Assembly (NCBI GenBank): GCA_029260075.1
Contig: JAJDDY010000016.1
Location: forward strand, 1-51,520
Direction of reading: 5' to 3'
Source of the DNA: Phycisphaerae bacterium
GTDB taxonomy: Bacteria; Planctomycetota; Phycisphaerae; UBA1845
Length of the DNA: 51,520 nucleotides
A program made the translations under genes and the position numbers. Within the stretch, counting starts at the first letter, position 1; every line of letters begins with the position of its first letter. Shown here piece after piece: positions 16,172 to 22,613 of the stretch. The notes beneath the pieces are model-generated. The model saw only the letters and a program-made list of their open reading frames with translations. It was not told the DNA's origin and searched no databases.

Positions 16172-16390
16172 CGCTTCGGCCTGCCCGTGCTCTCGGGGGA
16201 GCGGCTCGTCGACCGCCTCGACCTCAAGGCCGACCGCAGGAGGGGCGTGCTGCGCGTCCTGACCTGCCGCTTCGAGGGAACGGCCAACTCAGCATCCGCC
16301 GCGAGCCGGGACGGCGAAGCGGCGCGGAACGCACTCATCCGCTATGCCGACGCACTCGAACTGAAGCCGACCGGATGGCGTCTCGGGTGA
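16150..16390 (+). pseudogene. GIY-YIG/YcaQ gene remnant, shard 3 (C-terminus)
   Basis: It begins with the same first codons as the 13790 gene (MPNDRTT). It then continues, in another frame, with FGLPVLSGERLVDRLDLKAD, RRRGVLRVLTC and a helical end with a TGA at 16388-16390. This is the usual C-terminus of YcaQ-family proteins, a part that the 13790 copy lacks. The joint is out of frame and most of the gene is missing, so it is a deletion remnant. Confidence 0.75.
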
Positions 16391-16642
16391 CATGCAGCGC
16401 GACAACACCCTCCGAACAAGAATCCACGCGTTAGCTCGACAAGCTCGTCCCATGATCGGCGAGGATGAGTGGCTGAAGAAGACGCGACGTCGGTACGCTT
16501 CAGCTCTCGTCAACGTAGCCTCAGCCTAGACGCCGCGAGCTTACGCAGATCTCTAGGGCAAGATCCGTGTTGTCTTGAAGGGAATGGGCCGCTGCGTCGG
16601 ATCTATTCGAGCCTCCACATGATTCAGCCGCCGGGCTTCGCG
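16391..16642. other. Intergenic stretch at array/defence boundary
   Basis: About 250 bases between the YcaQ remnant and the end of the ubiquitin-like operon. I see no gene, no repeat unit and no strong terminator. Confidence 0.4.
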
Positions 16643-17014
16643 TCACGACGTCTCGTCCAGATTCAGAGGCTCATCCGTGCACCAACACACCTCGCCTCGG
16701 CGTAGCCAGAAATGAGATTGACATCCGACCGTACGGGATACGGATGGGTGTAGCGAGACAGCCCCACCAAGACACACACTCAATCTCCAGCGCGGCCGCG
16801 CCCCCACGAGTCCCATCTGGAGAGTGTCACCGCAGCCGCACGGGCAAGGCATGGCTACACCCCACTGGGAGCGGCCAATTCCCATGACGTATACGCGCCT
16901 GCTGCGTAGGGTTTCGGGAGTTTCCTCCACAAAGACAGCCCGATGACGCTGGGAGAAAATATCCAACAGCGAATACAAGACCGGACGGGTTAGTGCGAGG
17001 AGCTTGGTAGTCAA
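16643..17014 (-). CDS. DUF6527-like zinc protein of the ubiquitin-like operon
   Basis: A 123-residue protein. Its TTG start overlaps the stop of the JAB-E1 gene as TTGA. The second half holds MPCPCGCGDTLQMGLV, then ARPRWRLSVCLGGAVSLHPS and GCQSHFWLRRGEVCWC. These cysteines and histidines fit a small zinc fold of the DUF6527 type. From memory, such proteins often accompany bacterial ubiquitin-like E1/E2 genes. A role as substrate adaptor or E3-like partner is plausible but unproven. Tight coupling with the E1 gene supports a shared function. Internal ATGs exist if the TTG is not used. Confidence 0.75.
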   Translation of the reverse strand: MTTKLLALTRPVLYSLLDIFSQRHRAVFVEETPETLRSRRVYVMGIGRSQWGVAMPCPCGCGDTLQMGLVGARPRWRLSVCLGGAVSLHPSVSRTVGCQSHFWLRRGEVCWCTDEPLNLDETS

Positions 17015-18408
17015 TGGACACCATCCATCACGCTGAGCTCTGGCATGTCCAAGAGAGGGTCGGCGTCTCCCCGTCCAACATGGCGGGCGAATACGGGGCA
17101 GGGTTCGCTCTCGGGTTCGTTGTAGATCGTCATATCTGAAAGCGACACTCGCGTCACCGCGTAACGGCTGTTCTCTTCATACCTGTACGGGTGAAGACGA
17201 GCGAGGAATTCCAGTACGGCCACGCTAGCTATCTGCATGTTGATGGCGATTACTGCTGGCTGAGCCTCTTGGGCGCCTTTGATGTACTTCTCCTGTAAGA
17301 GTCGCTCATAGGCCGGTATGTCGACACGCCGGAGCGCTTCTGCGCGGTAGTCCTCCAAAGAGTACACGCCGCGACTGAGCAGGCTTGACCGTCCGGGCTG
17401 GAGATAGTGCACAGTTCCCCATAGGCTGCTGACGCCGCCTGAGCCGTCGGCGTCGATCCGAACGCCCACATCGAAATACGGGAGGGAGTAGAAAGCCGCC
17501 AAGCGATTCAGTACATGGCGACCTTCCACGCCGTCCATACAACCGAACACGACATCGCAACCAGCGACGACGCGGACTGCCTCTGGCGAACAAATGTTGA
17601 GCGGCCAAGCGACCACATGCGTTCCCGTGCCCATCCGCTGGACAGCCCGCGCGAGTACGTGGACTTTCAGCGTTCCGCTTTCGGCGTCGTCTTCTGTCGC
17701 ATTCAAGATTCGGTTCAGATTCACGGGTTCTACGTGATCTGGATCGATGAGCACGAGCCGGCCGATGCCTAGGCGCGCAAGTTGCTCGACCACCGGACTG
17801 CCCGTTCCAGAACAACCAACAACCGCCGCCGACAGCATTTGCAGCGTGCTCGTGGTCCTGCTTCCAAACACTTGGGCGTGACGCTGGGTGAACTCGGCAG
17901 GTGGATGGGCGGACTCGGTCGCCCAGAATATGCGAAGATCATCACCAACGACTACTACACGATCGAGCGGCGAAAACGTGCCGTCCATGTGGACCAACCG
18001 CGCCCGTACGCACCCATCGGGCTGCATGATGGCGCTTCCATGAGTCTTGTCTTCGTCCGACCAACCGTGTAGGGACTGAAAGAGACGCCGATCTGAGTCA
18101 TCGTCCAGTCGTGAGAACCGGTCGAAGCCTCCCGGGTGACTGTGGATCTTGATGACGGACAGCCCTTGCCGTGTCGCCCGGACAAGCGACGGCAGTATAC
18201 TGGTTGTCTGCCAATGGATGCGTTCGGGTCCTCGTCGGCAGTCATCATGGGGAATGCAAACGATCTCTCGGCAAACAAGCACGAGTTCGTCCTGATCGGC
18301 ACCTCGACCACACAACAGAATCGCCGCCGCCTCTAAGCCATCCCCGGGCAGCAGGTGAGCGTGTAGTTCCCCATGCTGTTTGGATGACATTCTTAGCTTA
18401 GTGGCCAT
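17011..18408 (-). CDS. JAB (JAMM) peptidase-E1 (ThiF) fusion
   Basis: A 465-residue two-domain enzyme. Residues 10-130 are a JAB/JAMM metalloprotease with E26, H89-S90-H91-P92, S99 and D102, the full H-x-H-x7-S-x2-D zinc site. Residues 185-400 are an E1/ThiF adenylation domain with GCSGTG at 198-203, the acidic D222 after the second strand and VEPVNLNR after it. E1 enzymes adenylate the C-terminus of a ubiquitin-like protein, and JAB enzymes remove it or trim precursors. The start overlaps the E2 stop as TGATG. The fusion places activation and deconjugation in one protein. Confidence 0.92.
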   Translation of the reverse strand: MATKLRMSSKQHGELHAHLLPGDGLEAAAILLCGRGADQDELVLVCREIVCIPHDDCRRGPERIHWQTTSILPSLVRATRQGLSVIKIHSHPGGFDRFSRLDDDSDRRLFQSLHGWSDEDKTHGSAIMQPDGCVRARLVHMDGTFSPLDRVVVVGDDLRIFWATESAHPPAEFTQRHAQVFGSRTTSTLQMLSAAVVGCSGTGSPVVEQLARLGIGRLVLIDPDHVEPVNLNRILNATEDDAESGTLKVHVLARAVQRMGTGTHVVAWPLNICSPEAVRVVAGCDVVFGCMDGVEGRHVLNRLAAFYSLPYFDVGVRIDADGSGGVSSLWGTVHYLQPGRSSLLSRGVYSLEDYRAEALRRVDIPAYERLLQEKYIKGAQEAQPAVIAINMQIASVAVLEFLARLHPYRYEENSRYAVTRVSLSDMTIYNEPESEPCPVFARHVGRGDADPLLDMPELSVMDGVH

Positions 18409-18815
18409 CAGTTCAGCCCCGCGATTTCGCGCTCAAGCCAATGGCCGACGAGTACTATGTGACTGCCCAGATCATCGACCCCCGGCCGCCAAGGATTCTC
18501 TGAAGATCGATGCCGCGACCATCGTTGCCACGACGTCCCATCGATGGGATGGAGCGAGAGGGCTTTGATAACGCAACCGTCCGATCGACCCAGATGCGGA
18601 TTGAAGTAGGCCATGTCGATCTGGACATCAGGGTAACCCGGTTCAATCCGAAACGCCGCCGACAGTTCTCGATGGTCATACCCGGCAGGAGCCAAGAACT
18701 CGTGCAGTATTAGCCAGCGACCGCTACCGTCGACAATGGACTCCCAAGGGCCACCGCGCAGTTCGAGGAAACGCTCGTCACATGCAGGAAGTTTGAATTC
18801 GCGCCGCATGGTCAC
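18408..18815 (-). CDS. E2-like protein (Prok-E2_E family)
   Basis: A 135-residue protein that matches the Prok-E2_E family: LPACDERFLELRGGPWESIV, WLILHEF, GYPDVQIDMAYFNP, then SWQRWSRHRSSENPWRPGVD. E2 enzymes take the ubiquitin-like protein from E1 as a thioester. C81, in SDGC, follows the YPD region at the place expected for the active cysteine, while C12 is early and less likely. The GTG start overlaps the stop of the Ubl gene (GTGA). An ATG two codons later is also possible. Gene order Ubl-E2-E1 matches known bacterial ubiquitin-like operons. Confidence 0.9.
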   Translation of the reverse strand: MTMRREFKLPACDERFLELRGGPWESIVDGSGRWLILHEFLAPAGYDHRELSAAFRIEPGYPDVQIDMAYFNPHLGRSDGCVIKALSLHPIDGTSWQRWSRHRSSENPWRPGVDDLGSHIVLVGHWLEREIAGLN

Positions 18816-19135
18816 CCCTCGGTCTGGTCCAAGGGAAGAGTCACGAATCGCTCGACACCCGGAGGAGTGAAATCGGCGTATTCGTCGAGCCCGATCTCCT
18901 CGACCTGGCCACCATGCAGCTTTTGCAGGATCTTGAATCGCTCGGGCGGAGTCTTCCCTGCGAGAATCAGCAATTCGCTACCCGTCATCCTCGCTACTTC
19001 CACCACATACTTCTCGCGGTCGATTCGGATGCGCCAGCGACAACGGACGCCCGCCGGCGCCTCACGTCCGGCCTTCGCGTACTCTTCGACATCGATAATC
19101 TCACCTGCTGCAACATTCTGGTCGATTTCGTTCAT
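18812..19135 (-). CDS. Ubiquitin-like protein (Multi_ubiq family, single domain)
   Basis: A 107-residue protein. After an N-terminal tail of about 30 residues comes one beta-grasp domain of the Multi_ubiq type (CRWRIRIDREKYVVEVARMT, ELLILAGKTPPERFKILQKL, GGQVEEIGLDEYADF). It ends VTLPLDQTEG with glycine as last residue. In this family the C-terminal glycine is activated by the E1. Relatives often carry two or more such domains in tandem, and here there is one. Because it already ends in glycine, JAB trimming would not be needed for maturation. A clean AAAGGAGC site precedes the ATG at 19135. Confidence 0.9.
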   Translation of the reverse strand: MNEIDQNVAAGEIIDVEEYAKAGREAPAGVRCRWRIRIDREKYVVEVARMTGSELLILAGKTPPERFKILQKLHGGQVEEIGLDEYADFTPPGVERFVTLPLDQTEG

Positions 19136-19244
19136 TTTGAAGCTCCTTTTGCTGTTGAAATCTCATCCTGTTTGCGGATAATAACGAGAAGCTGTTCCGT
19201 GTCAACGCGAAAAGGATAATTATTTCCTGAAACAGGAGGTTCGC
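19136..19244. promoter_or_regulatory. Divergent promoters sharing one -10 box, with operator-like palindromes
   Basis: For the Ubl operon (minus strand): TTGACA at 19205-19200, 16 bases, TATTAT at 19183-19178. For the XRE gene (plus strand): TTGAAA at 19155-19160, 17 bases, ATAATA at 19178-19183, the same six base pairs. TCCTGTTT (19166-19173) lies inside the plus promoter, and TCCTG AAA CAGGA (19225-19237) lies upstream of the minus -35. They share a half-site, suitable for the XRE protein. AGGAGG at 19234-19239 serves the XRE start. Confidence 0.6.
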
Positions 19245-19634
19245 ATGCCAGAAAAGCCGGGTGGAATTCTCAAGCACGTCGCACAGCGCATCCGTGAGCT
19301 GCGTGATGCGGCAGGTGGAGGCATGTCTCAGGAAGCGCTCGCAACAGCGCTTGGCAAGACAGCGAACACGATATCCCGTTGGGAGACGGGCACTTACAAG
19401 CCCGCACTCGAAGACTTGGACGGCCTCAGCCGCTTCTTTGGTGTCTCGATTCTGGAGTTCTTCCCACGGGAGGACGCTCCCAGGAACGAAAAGCTGACCG
19501 CGCTTCTACGGGCAGCGAGTGAATTGAATGACAATGATGTCGAAGAATTGCGACGCTACGCGGAATTCAGGAAGGCGCGGAACCTGTACGGTGGCTCGAA
19601 ACCGCGTCCGGGGCGGAAGCGGAAGAATGTGTGA
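19245..19634 (+). CDS. XRE-family helix-turn-helix regulator
   Basis: A 129-residue protein. Residues 10-70 are a Cro/C1-type HTH (RIRELRDAAGGGMSQEALAT, LGKTANTISRWETGTYKP), followed by LSRFFGVSILEFFP. A helical tail ends in basic residues. It starts behind a perfect AGGAGG. The stop overlaps the start of the ImmA/IrrE gene (ATGTGTGA), a frequent pair in which the peptidase cleaves or senses the repressor. It is read divergently from the ubiquitin-like operon and probably represses it, and perhaps itself, through the palindromes in between. Confidence 0.88.
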   Translation: MPEKPGGILKHVAQRIRELRDAAGGGMSQEALATALGKTANTISRWETGTYKPALEDLDGLSRFFGVSILEFFPREDAPRNEKLTALLRAASELNDNDVEELRRYAEFRKARNLYGGSKPRPGRKRKNV

Positions 19635-20286
19635 AAGCCGTGGCGACTACTACAAACGCATGAAGACGCTCGCGCGGGAGCTTCGCGCCGAGTACGGCCT
19701 CGCAACCCCCCGCGTCACCCGTAGCGATCTTCGCGGCATCTATCGCGAAGAGGGGATACGCATAGACCTTTGGCCCCCGAGCCCGATGAACGGTACATGC
19801 AAGACCGGAACCCGGAAGTTGCGAAACCTTCGCGGCGCCTACTTCAACGACGAATTCGGCGCGAGCGTGCTAATCTCCCGCTACCTGCCCGAGGATCCGT
19901 GCGTGTTTACTATGGCTCATGAGCTCAAGCATCATCGCGTAGACAACCACCTTCGGTACGCGTGGTGCGACGCTTCCAACGAGAACGAGATGGTCGAGAT
20001 TGGCGCAGAGGTCTTCGCTGCCGAACTGATATTCCCCGAGACTGATTTTTTGGATCTGCTGAGTGAGCTGGGCGTAGCGTTCGGTGATTGTCAGCCCGAA
20101 CATCTTGTTCGCCTGAAGAAGGAAACTCGTACGACGCTCAGTTATGCAGGTTTGGCAAAACGGGCGGAGTTTCTTCAGCTCGCAACGAAGAAGAGTCTCC
20201 AGGGAATCAAGTGGAAGCTACTCGAGGAGCAGATCTACGGTGAGCCGGTATACAAGCGCCTCCGCCGCCAACAGCGTCGCAGGTAG
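19627..20286 (+). CDS. ImmA/IrrE-family metallopeptidase
   Basis: A 219-residue protein. It shows the zinc motif H-E-L-K-H-H (VFTMAHELKHHRVDN) and, about 30 residues later, NENEMVEIGAEVFAAELIFP, the usual third-ligand helix of the family. Known members cleave or inactivate a partner repressor in response to a signal, as ImmA does with ImmR. The start at 19627 overlaps the XRE gene. The longer frame from 19528 duplicates part of the XRE coding region and is not used. It probably releases the ubiquitin-like operon from repression during an attack, by inference. Confidence 0.88.
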   Translation: MCESRGDYYKRMKTLARELRAEYGLATPRVTRSDLRGIYREEGIRIDLWPPSPMNGTCKTGTRKLRNLRGAYFNDEFGASVLISRYLPEDPCVFTMAHELKHHRVDNHLRYAWCDASNENEMVEIGAEVFAAELIFPETDFLDLLSELGVAFGDCQPEHLVRLKKETRTTLSYAGLAKRAEFLQLATKKSLQGIKWKLLEEQIYGEPVYKRLRRQQRRR

Positions 20287-20504
20287 CACCGGAAGAACCA
20301 ATCCAAGAGCACACGTTTGTTTTTCCCCAATGGCCTGGAGGGGACTCCGGAAGATCGCTGTTTATCGAGACTTCGTGCGGCTGCACCCTAGCGAAGGGTT
20401 CAGCCAACTCGCCGCAGGATTGACAGCAACGGCTAGCAACTGTTAGATGGCCGATGGTTGCCAACGGCGGGACCCATGGTCTCGCGTTTCATCCGGATCG
20501 CGAT
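20287..20504. other. Short intergenic stretch
   Basis: About 220 bases between the peptidase gene and the HTH gene. No gene or clear terminator is seen. A promoter for the methyltransferase operon may lie here, but no convincing pair of boxes was found. Confidence 0.35.
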
Positions 20505-20714
20505 ATGGCGAAAGAGCGCGACAGAGTCATGACGATCACGGAGCTCTCAGAGTACCTGAAGATCTCGAAGTCGACGCTGTACAAGCTGGCGCAGGAGGGC
20601 AAGCTACCCAGCCAGAAGGTCGGCCGTCACTGGCGTTTCCGAAAGGAAACGATAGATCGTTGGCTTGATGCCCGCCATCGAGATGGCCGCGACAGACTGG
20701 ACCATCACGCCTGA
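20505..20714 (+). CDS. Excisionase-family (HTH_17) DNA-binding protein
   Basis: A 69-residue protein with a near-perfect HTH_17 domain: MTITELSEYLKISKSTLYKL, AQEGKLPSQKVGRHWRFRKE, TIDRWLD. Such proteins act as excisionases or as small regulators in front of restriction-modification genes. Here it heads a five-gene plus-strand operon of methyltransferases and a nuclease and probably controls its expression. The start at 20505 is preferred over 20529, but both are possible. Confidence 0.82.
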   Translation: MAKERDRVMTITELSEYLKISKSTLYKLAQEGKLPSQKVGRHWRFRKETIDRWLDARHRDGRDRLDHHA

Positions 20715-20768
20715 AGGCTAGTGCCTCGGGCGTTGTGCGACGAACGATATTGGATGAGGTAAACGGCT

Positions 20769-22613
20769 TTGCCAAGACCGACGAAGACAAATATGCCCAG
20801 TAGCGTTCGAGATGACTACAAAACTCTGTACAGTAGGCCCGTACAATCCACGCGAGGCGGCCCACTGTTCAACGCATTCCCGTATTCCACGAAAATCTCG
20901 CCCGAGGCGATCGCCCTTTTCATCGCTACGCACACGGCCCCCGGTGGGATGGTACTGGATAGCTTCGCCGGCAGCGGTTCAACAGGAATAGCCGCAATCC
21001 TTTGCGGTTGCCCTACCGCCAAGATGCGTCAGGAGGCAGACCGACTCGGCCTTTCTGTCAGCTGGGGTGCCCGTCGCGCCGTGCTCTATGAGCTTGGCGT
21101 GCTTGGTTCTTTCGTCGCCAGCGTTCTCTGTTGCCCACCCGACCCAGACGAGTTTGGCGAGGCAACGGAGCAACTCGTTCACGACGTTCGGCAGGAGTGG
21201 GCATGGCTCTATCGAGCCCGCGACCCAGACGGGAAGGAAGGAGAGATTCGTTACATCGTCTGGTCCGACACGCTTAGCTGCCCCACATGCCGCAAACGTG
21301 CGAGCCTATGGGACGCCTGCGTCTCGCGCAAGCCAGCTAACATCTCTGCAATATTTAGTTGCCCTCATTGCCAATCACAATCGGCGCTGGATTGTGTCAG
21401 CCGCATTCGGAAATCTATTGTGGACGATCTGCTGAAGACGAAGCGAACTACTCGGCATCGGATTCCTGCGTGGGTGTACGGCCAGACCGATGGACACACC
21501 TGGTCACGCCGCGCGACGGCTATGGACCTGAAGTTGTGCCGGAAGATCGAAGGCACAAAGCTCCCGCATGGGCTGCCCGTGCAGCCGATTCCGTGGGGCG
21601 ACCTACATCGATCGGGGTACCACGAAGGGATGTCCCATCTACATCATTTCTACACTCGGCGAAACCTGCTCGCTTTTTCCGCGATGTGGGAGGCAACTGA
21701 TCGATATCCGGAGCACCTTCGGCCATCCCTTCGGTTCTGGCTGTTGAGCTACAACGCTGCCCATTCCACCGTCATGACCAGAGTCGTCGCAAAGAAGGGC
21801 CAGGACGATCTTGTCGTCACGAGTGCCCAGCCCGGCGTTCTGTATGTAAGCGGCCTTCCCGTCGAGAAGAATATCTTCGCTGGCCTGCGTCGAAAAAGTC
21901 GCACGATGCAACAGGCCTTCAGGCTAACGCATGGCCACGACAGCCTCGTTAGCGTCCGGAACGCATCCTGTATGCAGCTCGACATGCCAAATGAGACGAT
22001 TGACTATGTGTTTACGGATCCTCCGTTTGGAGGGAATATTCCCTATGCGGAGGTCAATTTCATCAACGAGGCTTGGCTCGGAAAGCTAACTGATACTAAG
22101 GACGAAGCAATCGTCAGCCCGCACCAAGAGAAGACGGTGGAAGACTACCAGGATTTGCTACGCCGCGCGTTCAGTGAAGCATGCCGGGTGTTGCGGCCCG
22201 ACGGCAATGCCACAGTTGTTTTCCACTCAACTTCCGCACAAGTCTGGAACGCGCTTCGAACAGCCTGCGAACAGGCCGGATTCGACGTAGCCGACACAAG
22301 TATCCTCGATAAGACGCAGGGAAGCTTCAAGCAAGTAAGAACCGTCGGCGCAGTGAAGGGCGACCCATTGATCTTACTGAAGAAGACTTCGACCCCCGTT
22401 CATGTGCCTGAGTTAGATGTTTGGTCAGTCACGGATCGCTTGATGGAGCAAGCCATCCGCTCCGACGACCGGGTCGAGGTAACGGCGCAACGCCTGTACT
22501 CGCGGCTAGTGGGACACTATGTGGCAGTCCGACAAAATGTGCCCATCGGTGCGGGGGATTTCTATCGACAGCTCGGAGAAAGGCGCGCCGAGTATGCAGT
22601 CCAGCCTGTGTGA
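20769..22613 (+). CDS. DNA methyltransferase with zinc ribbons (COG1743-like)
   Basis: A 614-residue protein. The SAM motif DSFAGSGSTG (64-73) comes early. The catalytic DPPF motif (417-420, TDPPFGGNIPYAEVNF) is late, and between them lie two zinc pairs (CPTCRKR and CPHCQS). This layout resembles the adenine-specific DNA methylases of COG1743/DUF1156, which occur in phage-defence clusters. The product would modify host DNA at a target fixed by the middle region. A TTG start at 20769 is suggested by a GAGGT eight bases before it, and the ATG at 20793 is an alternative. Its end overlaps the next methyltransferase by 20 bases. Confidence 0.85.
   Translation: MPRPTKTNMPSSVRDDYKTLYSRPVQSTRGGPLFNAFPYSTKISPEAIALFIATHTAPGGMVLDSFAGSGSTGIAAILCGCPTAKMRQEADRLGLSVSWGARRAVLYELGVLGSFVASVLCCPPDPDEFGEATEQLVHDVRQEWAWLYRARDPDGKEGEIRYIVWSDTLSCPTCRKRASLWDACVSRKPANISAIFSCPHCQSQSALDCVSRIRKSIVDDLLKTKRTTRHRIPAWVYGQTDGHTWSRRATAMDLKLCRKIEGTKLPHGLPVQPIPWGDLHRSGYHEGMSHLHHFYTRRNLLAFSAMWEATDRYPEHLRPSLRFWLLSYNAAHSTVMTRVVAKKGQDDLVVTSAQPGVLYVSGLPVEKNIFAGLRRKSRTMQQAFRLTHGHDSLVSVRNASCMQLDMPNETIDYVFTDPPFGGNIPYAEVNFINEAWLGKLTDTKDEAIVSPHQEKTVEDYQDLLRRAFSEACRVLRPDGNATVVFHSTSAQVWNALRTACEQAGFDVADTSILDKTQGSFKQVRTVGAVKGDPLILLKKTSTPVHVPELDVWSVTDRLMEQAIRSDDRVEVTAQRLYSRLVGHYVAVRQNVPIGAGDFYRQLGERRAEYAVQPV

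Noticed and set aside
2806-16390. Integron cassette array with attC sites
   Set aside because: No paired GTT(N)RRRY/RYYYAAC core sites with attC-like hairpins were found after the genes, and the integrase lacks visible IntI-specific features.
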